Assembly: GCA_934630385.1 (NCBI GenBank)
Contig: CAKTWE010000032.1
Location: 1 to 20,044, forward strand
Direction: 5' to 3'
DNA length: 20,044 nt
Origin: an uncultured Collinsella sp.
Lineage (GTDB): Bacteria > Actinomycetota > Coriobacteriia > Coriobacteriales > Coriobacteriaceae
Of this stretch, positions 1 to 7,178 are shown piece by piece (the first letter of the stretch is position 1; the number at the start of each line of letters is the position of its first letter). The position numbers and the translations under genes were made by a program. The notes under the pieces are model-generated. The model was not told the DNA's origin. It saw only the letters and a program-made list of their open reading frames with translations, and searched no databases.

Positions 1-332
1 TCGATAAAGTCGGGCGAACGCACGAGCTTATCCTCGTCGACGTACTTGCGGACCGCACGAAGCGTCTCTTTGTCGTCGCGCGTCGAAAACGTAAAGTGAC
101 CGTTATCCTTGGTGAAGATGGCAAAACGCGTGATCTTCTTGGTGCCGCGCAAAACCTCGGCGGCAATATAGTCGACCTCGTCCCACGGGATTTGAATGTA
201 ATCCTCGGGGTTGCGCTCGTTATAGTACTCAAACGCCTTGTTTCCCACCATCACGTTACCGTGGCTGGTAAGCCCCATAAGGCAGGTCGCCGGCGTTGCC
301 AGATCGACCGTGCTGTTCTGAGATTGCGCCAT
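1..332 (-). CDS. DUF956 (ManO-type) protein, 3' end cut by window edge
   Basis: The visible 110 codons begin MAQSQNSTVDLATPATCLMG and contain IQIPWDEVDYIAAEVLRGTK, FAIFTKDNGHFTFSTRD and LRAVRKYVDEDKLVRS. This pattern matches DUF956, a family of about 120 residues usually encoded directly after the IID gene of mannose-family PTS operons, where it is sometimes called ManO. Its biochemical role is not established; a regulatory or accessory part in the PTS is inferred from genomic association. The start at 332 is preceded by GGAGGG about 11 bases upstream. The gene follows manZ on the same strand after about 120 bases, but a terminator-like hairpin lies between them, so it may be expressed at a lower level than manXYZ. 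Only the last few residues are missing from the window. Confidence 0.85.
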   Translation of the reverse strand, partial: MAQSQNSTVDLATPATCLMGLTSHGNVMVGNKAFEYYNERNPEDYIQIPWDEVDYIAAEVLRGTKKITRFAIFTKDNGHFTFSTRDDKETLRAVRKYVDEDKLVRSPDFI

Positions 333-352
333 GCGCGCCTCGCCCTCCAAAT

Positions 353-396
353 AAAACAATCGGACCGCATCCAGTGTACCCACCGGGTGCGGTCCG
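353..396 (-). terminator. Hairpin terminator after manZ
   Basis: A 9-base stem (CGGACCGCA at 361-369 with TGCGGTCCG at 388-396) encloses an 18-base loop. Read on the minus strand it is followed by ATTGTTTTAT. It starts about 57 bases after the manZ stop and ends about 20 bases before the DUF956 start, so it should end or attenuate the manXYZ transcript. Confidence 0.75.
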
Positions 397-452
397 TTTC
401 AATGGCTCAAAAGCCCTTGTCTAGCTTCTCTCGGTCTTAAGCCGAAGCGTGC

Positions 453-1373
453 TTACATGAAGCCGCAGACGCGACCGATGATGCCGACGGCGAAGAGGGC
501 CAGGATGATGACGATCGGGCTGACCTTCTTCTTGAGGAGCTTGCAGACCAGCAGGGTCAGGCACACGGCGGCAAGGCCGGGGATGAGCTGATCGAGGTTG
601 GCCTGAAGCGTAGTGACCTTGACCTGATCAAGGGCAGTACCGCCGATGGAGTTATACATCGTCAGTGCTTCCTTGACACCCTCAGAACCGGAGGGCAGGT
701 TAGCCCAGTCGATAAAGGCGCCAGCAGACTGCGTGACCTTGGAGACGACCGGGGTGAAGGAGATGGACACCCAGCGCTCGACCAGGGCGCCGATGATGAA
801 CATACCAAGGATCGAAGCACCCTCGGTGACCTTGCCCATCAGACCGCCGGAGAGGTCCTTGGCGATGGAGGAGCCGACCTTGTAGCCAAACTCCTGCGTG
901 TACCACAGGAAAGCGTAACGGATGATGTTCCACGCGAAGAAGAACAGCAGCGGACCGGCGATGCTGCCGGACAGGGCCAGGGAAGCGCCCAGAGCGCCCA
1001 GAATCGGGCGAAGGGTGAACCAGAAGGCGGGGTCGCCGACGCCGGCGAGCGGGCCCATCATACCGACCTTGACGCCCTGAATGGCGACGTCGTCGATCGG
1101 AGCACCGTTGGCGCGCTCCTCCTCGAGGGCGAGGGTAACGCCAATGACGGGGGCGGAAACATAAGGATGGGTGTTATAGAACTCCAGGTGACGCTTAAGA
1201 GCGGCAATCTGGTCATCCTTGCTGGTGTAGAGCTTCTTGATCGCAGGGATCATTGCGAAGCACCAGCCGCCGTTCTGCATACGCTCGTAGTTCCACGAGC
1301 CCTGAAGGAACTGATGACGGAAGCAAACCTTCTTACGGTCAGCCTTGGTGAGCTGAATCTTGTTCTCTGCCAT
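453..1373 (-). CDS. manZ: PTS mannose/fructose/sorbose family EIID component
   Basis: This is the second membrane subunit of a mannose-class phosphotransferase permease; with IIC it forms the channel that imports and phosphorylates hexoses or amino sugars. The protein (306 residues from the chosen start) shows the family pattern: RKKVCFRHQFLQGSWNYERM near residues 13-32, GWCFAMIPAIKKLY, then MMGPLAGVGDPAFWFTLRPI and several hydrophobic segments near the C-terminus. Length is normal for EIID. I chose ATG 1373 over an in-frame GTG at 1382 because GGAGGGG lies about 10 bases from the ATG but almost touches the GTG. The gene starts 16 bases after manY stops, and its ribosome site begins within the manY stop codon, indicating translational coupling. 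Substrate specificity cannot be read from sequence. Confidence 0.95.
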   Translation of the reverse strand: MAENKIQLTKADRKKVCFRHQFLQGSWNYERMQNGGWCFAMIPAIKKLYTSKDDQIAALKRHLEFYNTHPYVSAPVIGVTLALEEERANGAPIDDVAIQGVKVGMMGPLAGVGDPAFWFTLRPILGALGASLALSGSIAGPLLFFFAWNIIRYAFLWYTQEFGYKVGSSIAKDLSGGLMGKVTEGASILGMFIIGALVERWVSISFTPVVSKVTQSAGAFIDWANLPSGSEGVKEALTMYNSIGGTALDQVKVTTLQANLDQLIPGLAAVCLTLLVCKLLKKKVSPIVIILALFAVGIIGRVCGFM

Positions 1374-1389
1374 ATGTATCACTCCCCTC

Positions 1390-2208
1390 CTACTCGTAAT
1401 CGTTCAGAATGTCGCCGAGCGGGTCACCGGAGCCACCGCCCATGCCGCCACCCTGCTTGGCCAGATCCTTAAGGCCAAGGTAGATGAGGGCAAGGGAGAT
1501 GCCGATGAGGCCAAGGGCGATCAGCGTGAGCTGAGGGATGGCAGCAAGGACAAAGCCGAGGATGAAGAACGGCCAGGTCTCCTTGGTGGCCATCATGTTG
1601 ATGACCATGGCGTAACCGACGGAAGCGACCATGCCGCCGCCGACAGCCATGCCGCCGGACAGCCAGTCGGGCATAGCGTTAAGCGCGTTGGTAACAGCCT
1701 CGGCCGGGATGATGCACAGAAGTACTGCCGGGATGGCGATACGAAGGCCCTGCATGAGGATAGCAGCGTACTGCCAGCGCTCGATGCCAGCGAAGTCGCC
1801 CTTCTCGGCGCAACCGTCCATAGCGTGAGCGATAGCGGTAGCCAGGGTACGGCAGATCATGGTCAGGAACAGGCCAGCGACCGACAGCGGGACGGCGACG
1901 GCGATAGCGGCGGTAACGGCCTTGGCCGAATCAGTGGCGCCACCGTTGAGGGCGAGCACCATGATGATCGAAGAAGCGACCGAGGCCAGAGCGGCGTCAG
2001 GCGCGACAGCGGCGCCGACGTTAGCCCAGCCAAGGGCCATCATCTGGAGCGAACCGCCCAGGAGGATGCCCTCCTGAAGGTGACCGGTTACGAGACCGAT
2101 AAGCGTGCATGCCACGAGCGGCTGATGGAACTGGAACTCATCCAGAATGCCTTCCATACCGGCAAGCAACGCGACAATCGCAACAAGCAGAATAGTGATT
2201 GCAGACAT
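1390..2208 (-). CDS. manY: PTS mannose/fructose/sorbose family EIIC component
   Basis: This is the main transport subunit of the mannose-class permease. The 272-residue protein is almost wholly hydrophobic, with segments near residues 1-18, 30-50, 75-90, 98-118, 155-175, 185-205 and 212-245. It contains the family-typical FHQPLVACTLIGLVTGHLQE, where the acidic and glutamine residues mark the conserved IIC region, and LGGSLQMMALGWANVGAAVAPD. The C-terminus ends in a glycine-rich hydrophilic tail (GGGMGGGSGDPLGD) that is somewhat unusual. AAAGGAGGG lies about 8 bases before the start, in the 18-base gap after manX. It is part of the operon manX-manY-manZ, and these proteins act together in the cytoplasmic membrane. 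Confidence 0.95.
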   Translation of the reverse strand: MSAITILLVAIVALLAGMEGILDEFQFHQPLVACTLIGLVTGHLQEGILLGGSLQMMALGWANVGAAVAPDAALASVASSIIMVLALNGGATDSAKAVTAAIAVAVPLSVAGLFLTMICRTLATAIAHAMDGCAEKGDFAGIERWQYAAILMQGLRIAIPAVLLCIIPAEAVTNALNAMPDWLSGGMAVGGGMVASVGYAMVINMMATKETWPFFILGFVLAAIPQLTLIALGLIGISLALIYLGLKDLAKQGGGMGGGSGDPLGDILNDYE

Positions 2209-2226
2209 GTATCGGACCCTCCTTTA

Positions 2227-3216
2227 CTATGCTTGAGCGGCCAGTTCGGCCTTAGCTTTCTTCAACATGGCGTCGAGATCCTCGGAGGAATCCGAAGGAA
2301 CCTTGCGGACCTCGAACTTGACGCCCTTGGCCTTGAGGGCCTCGAGAGTCTTGACGTCATCATCGCCCATAGCGACGGCGTTGGTGACGACGACCTTGCC
2401 CTTGGAGTGAGCCATGGAACCGATGTTGACTTCCTTGATGTCGACGCCGGCCTCGATGGCCCTGAGCAGATCCTGCGGGTTCTCGAAGAGCAGCATGGCC
2501 TTGGTGTCACCAAAGCGCGTGTCCTTGACAACCTCGGCCATCTTCTTGATGGGCACGACGTTGGCATGGACTCCCGGAGGGGCAGCCTGCTCGATCATGG
2601 TCTTGCGGAGCTCGTCGTGAGCAACGCCGTCGGAAACCACGATGATGCGGTTGGGGTTGATCTGCTTGGTCCACGTGGTGGCCACCTGACCATGAAGCAG
2701 ACGGGTGTCGATACGGACGTGGGCGATCTTGATGTGCCCATCGCCGATGACCGTTCCCGGAGGGATGGCGCCTGCAGGAGCAGCGGCGGCCGCAGCCGGC
2801 TTCTTCTCCTCGGGCTCCAGAGACTCGGGCTTGACGCGCACGCCAGCCTTAGCCTCAGTCACGAGATGTTTTGCGATCGCATGTGCAGTGTTCTTTGCGT
2901 CAAAGCGCTGCGAATATGCCTCAATGAGCATAGGCAGGTTGACACCGGTGACGATAGCCCAGGAATCGTGGCCCTCGATGAGCCCGCTGATCTGGTTGAA
3001 CGGCGTGCCGCCCCACAGATCAACGAGGAAGAGCACCTGCTCCTGGTCCTCGAAGGAAGCGACTGCCTCCTCGACCTTGGCACGGAAGTCGTCGGGGCCC
3101 ATGCTCGGCTCGAGCGAGACCACGGCTACAGACGGCTGATCGCCAAAGACCATCGAGCCCGTCTGCTTGATTCCAGCCGCCAAGTCACCATGGCTAGCAA
3201 GAACAATACTTACCAT
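2227..3216 (-). CDS. manX: PTS mannose family EIIAB fusion component
   Basis: This cytoplasmic phosphocarrier relays phosphate from HPr through two histidines to the incoming sugar. The N-terminal IIA domain (about residues 1-125) starts MVSIVLASHGDLAAGIKQ; the phospho-acceptor His is residue 9. The C-terminal IIB domain (about 160-329) starts IKIAHVRIDTRLLHGQVATT, with the acceptor His near residue 175. An Ala/Pro linker (EEKKPAAAAAAPAGAIPPG) joins them. The 329-residue length fits IIAB fusions. ATG 3216 is preceded by AAGGAGG with 7-base spacing; an adjacent upstream GTG (3219) is less well placed. First gene of the man operon; upstream lies a cre-like palindrome, consistent with carbohydrate control, although that link is inference. 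Confidence 0.95.
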   Translation of the reverse strand: MVSIVLASHGDLAAGIKQTGSMVFGDQPSVAVVSLEPSMGPDDFRAKVEEAVASFEDQEQVLFLVDLWGGTPFNQISGLIEGHDSWAIVTGVNLPMLIEAYSQRFDAKNTAHAIAKHLVTEAKAGVRVKPESLEPEEKKPAAAAAAPAGAIPPGTVIGDGHIKIAHVRIDTRLLHGQVATTWTKQINPNRIIVVSDGVAHDELRKTMIEQAAPPGVHANVVPIKKMAEVVKDTRFGDTKAMLLFENPQDLLRAIEAGVDIKEVNIGSMAHSKGKVVVTNAVAMGDDDVKTLEALKAKGVKFEVRKVPSDSSEDLDAMLKKAKAELAAQA

Positions 3217-3300
3217 CACATAACCTCCTTTTTGTCTACGTATTTCCTACACGACAATAAAGGAGTATAGCTGTTCGTCTTGTGGATTTATAGCTAAATT

Positions 3301-3315
3301 CGCAAACGGTTACAT
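3301..3315 (-). promoter_or_regulatory. cre-like / LacI-family operator candidate upstream of manX
   Basis: Minus strand ATGTAACCGTTTGCG matches most positions of the catabolite-responsive element pattern WTGNAARCGNWWWCAW, centred on CG about 90 bases before manX. A LacI/CcpA-type regulator is the likely reader; whether this organism uses CcpA is unknown. Confidence 0.35.
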
Positions 3316-3417
3316 TATTTGTTTAAACGTCTAAGTTTGTTACAAATTGATTACGTTGCTGATTTACAGCTCATTGCCTACTAAAACGTGATTTGTGATT
3401 ACTTTTAAAGACATATA

Positions 3418-3467
3418 CAGGCGCACTGTTCATTAATACCGCTTTTAGGTTAATCCCAATGCGCCTG
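3418..3467. repeat. Interrupted hairpin in the man upstream region
   Basis: CAGGCGCA (3418-3425) pairs with TGCGCCTG (3460-3467). An inner stem, ATTAATACC with GGTTAAT, pairs with one bulge. It could be an operator, an mRNA leader structure or a dispersed repeat; there is no clear T-run. Confidence 0.4.
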
Positions 3468-3533
3468 CGTGCCGCTATTTTGTTTAAACAGACATAACTT
3501 GACTAATTGTATGACTTATGCTCTAGCGCAAGT

Positions 3534-3587
3534 AGTCGTTGAGGACGTTCTTGTTTGACTAGTCGTTTAAGAACGTCCCCAACGACT
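3534..3587. repeat. 19-base inverted repeat just after hypA
   Basis: AGTCGTTGAGGACGTTCTT (3534-3552) and AAGAACGTCCCCAACGACT (3569-3587) are inverted with a single mismatch around a 16-base loop. It begins 6 bases past the hypA stop. Neither strand shows a T-run, so it resembles a dispersed extragenic palindrome more than a plain terminator. Confidence 0.7.
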
Positions 3588-3592
3588 GGGGA

Positions 3593-4021
3593 CTAGACGA
3601 TATGGAGAGGGTTGGCGGCGTCAACGGCGTCGGGGGCGTCGGAGAGGCCGTCAGGAGCAGCGTCTGCCGGGTCCTCGTCGGGGGTCTCGATCTGCTTGAT
3701 CATGACCTCTTGGCCCTGGAGCAGATAGGTATCGCCGCTACCGCAATGGGGGCAGGTCTTGCCGTGCTCGACTGTCGCATAGTCGCTGCCGCACGCCTCG
3801 CAATGCGTCACGGCCTCGACGGGCTCCACGATAAGCTCCGCGCCCTGCGCGATAGGCTTTTTATCTGCCGCCCAGCGCCAAGCGTCGAGTAGTAGATCGG
3901 GAACGACGCCCGAGACCTCGCCCAGCAGCAACGTCACGCTCGAAACGCGACGCACGCCATTGGCGCGCGCCACATTCTCAACGTCGCGAATGATGTGGTA
4001 AACGATTCCCAATTCATGCAA
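3593..4021 (-). CDS. hypA: Hydrogenase nickel incorporation protein HypA/HybF
   Basis: HypA delivers nickel to the large subunit of [NiFe]-hydrogenase, in some species also to urease, together with HypB. The protein begins MHELGIV; Met1-His2-Glu3 is the nickel-binding motif of the family. The zinc site is two CxxC pairs at Cys74/Cys77 and Cys90/Cys93 (CEACGSD and CPHCGSG). The HypA fold ends near residue 113; the remaining 29 residues (PDEDPADAAPDGLSDAPDAV and beyond) are an acidic Asp/Ala/Pro tail not normal for the family. A weak GAAAGG ribosome site lies about 13 bases from the start. No hydrogenase or other hyp gene is in view; the nearest co-directional neighbour upstream is the iron-sulphur flavoprotein, about 190 bases away. 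Confidence 0.93.
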   Translation of the reverse strand: MHELGIVYHIIRDVENVARANGVRRVSSVTLLLGEVSGVVPDLLLDAWRWAADKKPIAQGAELIVEPVEAVTHCEACGSDYATVEHGKTCPHCGSGDTYLLQGQEVMIKQIETPDEDPADAAPDGLSDAPDAVDAANPLHIV

Positions 4022-4080
4022 GATAAAAACCTTTCGACAGAGGTCGATGCGATGTCAATTCAACGTCAGCGAGCGGCAAT

Positions 4081-4167
4081 CCAGGTGCCCCAGGTTGCCC
4101 CAAAACAAGGCGTCCGCTGGGCTTTTGCCCGCGGCGCCGAAGTTGAGGGGCAAGATGGGGTGCCTGG
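4081..4167. repeat. Composite two-tier stem-loop upstream of hypA
   Basis: An outer stem pairs 4081-4101 with 4147-4167, 17 of 21 positions complementary. It encloses an inner GC-rich stem: GGCGTCCGCTGGGC with GCCCGCGGCGCC, 12 pairs and two single-base bulges, capped by TTTT. Read on the minus strand it would sit in the hypA 5' leader, ending about 60 bases before the start. It may be a structured RNA, a paired-REP (REPIN-like) element, or both. Confidence 0.6.
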
Positions 4168-4189
4168 GCGCCGCGCAGCGTCGGCAGTG

Positions 4190-4211
4190 CCGCCGTTCGT
4201 TAGAACGGCGG
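4190..4211 (-). terminator. Hairpin directly after the flavoprotein gene
   Basis: CCGCCGTTC (4190-4198) and GAACGGCGG (4203-4211) form a perfect 9-base stem with a GTTA loop, beginning 3 bases past the stop codon at 4215. There is no T-run afterwards, so termination is uncertain; it could instead protect the mRNA 3' end. Confidence 0.45.
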
Positions 4212-4214
4212 AAC

Positions 4215-6989
4215 CTAATGACCAAATTTAATCTTGATGGCGCGCTTGAGTGCGTACTTGCCCAGGCTAGGCAGCTTTTGCTCGTATTTGACCATCGTTG
4301 AGCACTCGGGGCGGTCGCGATCCAGATGGATGGCGTCAAACGCGCACTTGGTGGTGCACAGGCCGCAACCGATGCACTTGTTGGGGTCGACGATCGAGGC
4401 ACCGCAGCCCAGGCAGCGGGCGGTCTCGGCGCGCACCTGTTCCTCGGTAAAGGTCTCAACATACTCGCTAAACGGCGCAGCCTTCTCGCGCTCGCGGTCG
4501 ACATGCGCCACCTCGCGGCTCGCGTTGTCGTAGCTCTCGATCACCACATCGTCGCGGTCGAGCGCGGTGTAGCGGCGCTGGTTGCGGCCGATGGTGAGCG
4601 TGGATCCCGGCTGCACAAAGCGATGGATGGACACGGCGGCCTCGTGACCGGCGGCGATGGCATCGATGGCAAAGCTCGGACCGGTATAGACGTCGCCGCC
4701 CACAAAGATGTCGGGCTCGGCGGTCTGGTAAGTCTGGGGATCAGCAAGGGCACCCTGGCCGCGGCCGAGCTCCACCTTGGAGCCAGCCAGCAGGTCGCCC
4801 CACACAATGGACTGGCCAATCGACATGACGACACGGTCGGCATCGACACGGCGCAGATCATTCTCGTCGTACTCGGGCGCAAAACGGCCTTCGTCGTCAA
4901 AGACGCGCGTGCAGCGCTTAAAGGTGATACCGCACACACGACCGGCCTCGTCCAGGTGAACCTCCTTGGGGCCCCAACTGCAGCTAATGTGCGCGCCGTC
5001 CTCAATGGCCTCGCGACGCTCCTCCTCGCTGGCAGGCATCTGAGCCTCGCTCTCCAGGCAGAACATTTCAACGTGCTCGGAACCCAGACGGCAGGCGTTG
5101 CGCGCGACATCGATAGCCACGTTGCCACCACCCACCACGACGGTGCGGCCGGGCAGCGCGTCGATCTTGCCGCTGTTAACCTCGCGAAGGAAGTCGACGG
5201 CCACGATCACGTCCTCGGCGTCCTCGCCCGGAATGCCGGCAAGGCGGCCGCCCTGGCAGCCAATAGCCACGTAGAAGGCCTTAAAGCCCTGCGCGCGCAG
5301 CTCGTCGAGCGTCACGTCGCGACCGACCTCCACGCCATAGCGGAACTCGGCACCCATCAGGCGAATGACCTCGACCTCCGCCTCGATAACGTCCTTCTGC
5401 AGCTTAAAGCTAGGAATGCCATAGGTGAGCATGCCGCCCGGGCGCTCGTTTTTCTCGAACACGACGGGCTTGTAGCCCTTCTCGGCCAGGTAGAAAGCGC
5501 AGGACAGACCGGCCGGGCCGGCACCGATGATGGCAATCTTCTGGTCGAAGCCACCAGCGCGCGTCGGCGTCACCACGGGCGGGACATAGCGGGTCGCAGC
5601 GTCCAGATCGCGCTGGGCGATAAACTTCTTGACCTCGTCAATGGCCACGGCCTCGTCCACGCGACCGCGGGTGCAGGCATCCTCACAGCGGCGATTGCAC
5701 ACACGGCCGCAGATAGCGGGCAGCGGGTTCTCGCGCTTGATGAGCGCCAGAGCCTCGTCATAGCGGCCCTGCGCCGCAAGCTTTAAGTAGCCCTGAACGG
5801 CAACATGAGCAGGGCAAGCCGTCTTGCAGGGCGCGGTGCCGGACTCGTGTGTCTCGATGCGGTTGTCGTTGCGGTAGTTGGGCGACCACTTGGTGTGATC
5901 CCACTTGGTGGCATCGGGCAGCTCCTGGCGCGGATACTCGGGCACCTGTCCGCCCGCCTTTTTGCTGCAGAGCTTTTGGCCGAGCTTGGCGGCACCGGCC
6001 GGGCACACCTCAACGCAGCGACCGCAGGCCACACACTTGTCCTTCTCGACCTTGGCGACATAGGCCGAGCGTGACAGGTTGGGCGTGTTGAACAGCTGCG
6101 AGGTGCGCAGGGCGTAGCACACGTTGACGTTGCAGTTGCAGATGGCGAAGATCTTGTTCTCGCCGTCGATATTGGTGATCTGGTGCACAAAGCCGTTGTC
6201 CTCGGCCTGGCGCAGGATGTCGTAGGCCTCGTCGCGCGTCACGTAATGGCCGCGGTCGGTCTCGACCACGTAGTCGGCCATATCGCCCACGGCAATGCAC
6301 CAGTCGGCGGGGTCGTCGGCGCAACCCTCGCCCATCACGCGACGGCTCGCGCGGCAGCTGCAGGTGCTGGCGGCATACTTGCCCTCGTATTTGTCGAGCC
6401 AGTGCTCGATATGCTCAATAGGCACCGAGGTGCTCGCGGCGTCAATGGCCTTCTCGACCGGAATGACGTGCATGCCGATACCGGCGCCTCCGGGCGGCAC
6501 CATCGGCGTAGCCTTGGACAGCGGGCCCTTGGATGCCTGCTCAAAAAACTTGGCATAGACTGGATGCTCCTCGAGCTGACTCACACGCATGTTGAGGAAC
6601 TCGGCAGAACCCGGCACCAGCATGGGCAGCACCCACTGCTTGGCGCGCTCGGGGTTTTCCCAGTTGTACTCGAGCAGACCCGTGTAGCTCATGTCGTCGA
6701 GCATCTTCTCGATATCGGCCTCGGGCATGCCGGTGAGCTTGACCATCTCGGGCAGCGTATAGGGACGGCGCATCTTCATCTTGCAGAGCACTTCGGCCTG
6801 CTCGTCGGTCGCGGCCTCGGCAAACGACCAGTACTCGTAACCCAGCAGCTCGTCGCGGTGCAGCAGGCGGTTGGTGCAATGCTCGCACAGTTTGACGATG
6901 GCCTCGCGCGGATGCTCCGGCAGCGGCGGCACGAACTCCGAACCGATGTCGGGCTCGGTGTAGCTAATCCCCGGTCCGTTGAGAATCAT
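4215..6989 (-). CDS. Large multi-[4Fe-4S] FAD/NAD(P)-dependent oxidoreductase (GltD-like)
   Basis: A 924-residue predicted cytoplasmic electron-transfer flavoprotein. From the N-terminus: a Cys-rich region (CEHC 35-38, CSCRASRRVMGEGC 210-223, CNCNVNVC 284-291), a [4Fe-4S] ferredoxin motif at Cys319/322/325/329, then a module like the glutamate synthase small subunit (cysteines at 388-439, FAD motif GAGPAG 489-494, second dinucleotide motif GGGN 620-623, GGDVYTGPSFAIDAI near 764-778), and a second ferredoxin domain with Cys859/862 and Cys872/875/878/882. No glutamate synthase large subunit is in view, so glutamate synthesis is unlikely; an NAD(P)H:acceptor or bifurcation-type role is inference. 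ATG 6989 has GAAGGG 6 bases upstream. An in-frame ATG at 7064 would add a CPAC motif and is a possible alternative start. It diverges from the tetR gene across two palindromes. Confidence 0.88.
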   Translation of the reverse strand: MILNGPGISYTEPDIGSEFVPPLPEHPREAIVKLCEHCTNRLLHRDELLGYEYWSFAEAATDEQAEVLCKMKMRRPYTLPEMVKLTGMPEADIEKMLDDMSYTGLLEYNWENPERAKQWVLPMLVPGSAEFLNMRVSQLEEHPVYAKFFEQASKGPLSKATPMVPPGGAGIGMHVIPVEKAIDAASTSVPIEHIEHWLDKYEGKYAASTCSCRASRRVMGEGCADDPADWCIAVGDMADYVVETDRGHYVTRDEAYDILRQAEDNGFVHQITNIDGENKIFAICNCNVNVCYALRTSQLFNTPNLSRSAYVAKVEKDKCVACGRCVEVCPAGAAKLGQKLCSKKAGGQVPEYPRQELPDATKWDHTKWSPNYRNDNRIETHESGTAPCKTACPAHVAVQGYLKLAAQGRYDEALALIKRENPLPAICGRVCNRRCEDACTRGRVDEAVAIDEVKKFIAQRDLDAATRYVPPVVTPTRAGGFDQKIAIIGAGPAGLSCAFYLAEKGYKPVVFEKNERPGGMLTYGIPSFKLQKDVIEAEVEVIRLMGAEFRYGVEVGRDVTLDELRAQGFKAFYVAIGCQGGRLAGIPGEDAEDVIVAVDFLREVNSGKIDALPGRTVVVGGGNVAIDVARNACRLGSEHVEMFCLESEAQMPASEEERREAIEDGAHISCSWGPKEVHLDEAGRVCGITFKRCTRVFDDEGRFAPEYDENDLRRVDADRVVMSIGQSIVWGDLLAGSKVELGRGQGALADPQTYQTAEPDIFVGGDVYTGPSFAIDAIAAGHEAAVSIHRFVQPGSTLTIGRNQRRYTALDRDDVVIESYDNASREVAHVDREREKAAPFSEYVETFTEEQVRAETARCLGCGASIVDPNKCIGCGLCTTKCAFDAIHLDRDRPECSTMVKYEQKLPSLGKYALKRAIKIKFGH

Positions 6990-7082
6990 GGTTGTCCCTT
7001 CTCTTGCCGCAGCCCGACGAGGCCGCAGCACCCCTCTTTTTTTGCAGGCCGGGCATGCCCCCATGCCGTTCACCCGCCATTG

Positions 7083-7097
7083 TTGACATTGTGTCAA
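7083..7097. promoter_or_regulatory. Operator-like palindrome 1 in the divergent promoter region
   Basis: TTGACATTGTGTCAA is a perfect 6+3+6 inverted repeat between the divergent flavoprotein and tetR starts. It shares TTGAC/GTCAA half-sites with a second palindrome whose centre is 23 bases away. The likely ligand is the adjacent TetR-family protein (inference). Confidence 0.65.
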
Positions 7098-7105
7098 AAA
7101 TAGTA

Positions 7106-7120
7106 TTGACGAACCGTCAA
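7106..7120. promoter_or_regulatory. Operator-like palindrome 2 in the divergent promoter region
   Basis: TTGACGAACCGTCAA is a perfect 5+5+5 inverted repeat with the same outer half-sites as the palindrome at 7083-7097. A related CGAACGGTCA follows at about 7141-7150. A minus-strand TACTAT between the two palindromes (about 7100-7105) could be a flavoprotein -10 box occluded by repressor binding. Confidence 0.65.
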
Positions 7121-7178
7121 CAATATTCAAGACTGTTAGGCGAACGGTCAGGCAAAAGAGGATGAAAGGCGGCAAAAC

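Larger units (their letters stand above)
3217..3533. other. AT-rich intergenic region upstream of the man operon
   Basis: No gene is visible. The stretch is markedly richer in A/T than its surroundings. It contains a possible minus-strand -10 (TATACT, plus-strand 3264-3269) without a convincing -35, a cre-like palindrome (3301-3315), two copies of the 8-base palindrome GTTTAAAC (3321-3328 and 3482-3489), and an interrupted hairpin at 3418-3467. Confidence 0.5.

Noticed and set aside
1360..3270. A 636-codon open frame on the plus strand across the man operon
   Set aside because: It is antisense to three clear PTS genes, is low-complexity in Asp/Gly/His/Arg, and has no ribosome site or family resemblance. 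It is a by-product of GC-rich codon use in the real genes.
4022..4214. Known riboswitch class (for example molybdenum cofactor type) ahead of hypA
   Set aside because: The two-tier hairpin is suggestive, but I could not match any class-specific conserved core by eye, so only an unnamed structure is reported.
4326..5786. Long plus-strand open frame opposite the flavoprotein
   Set aside because: It mirrors the conserved flavoprotein gene, and its composition (Ala/His/Leu/Val-rich) is typical of antisense frames.
4215..6989. Glutamate synthase small subunit (gltD) as the name of the flavoprotein
   Set aside because: The core is GltD-like, but the large Cys-rich N-terminus, the C-terminal ferredoxin domain and the absence of gltB argue against that specific role.
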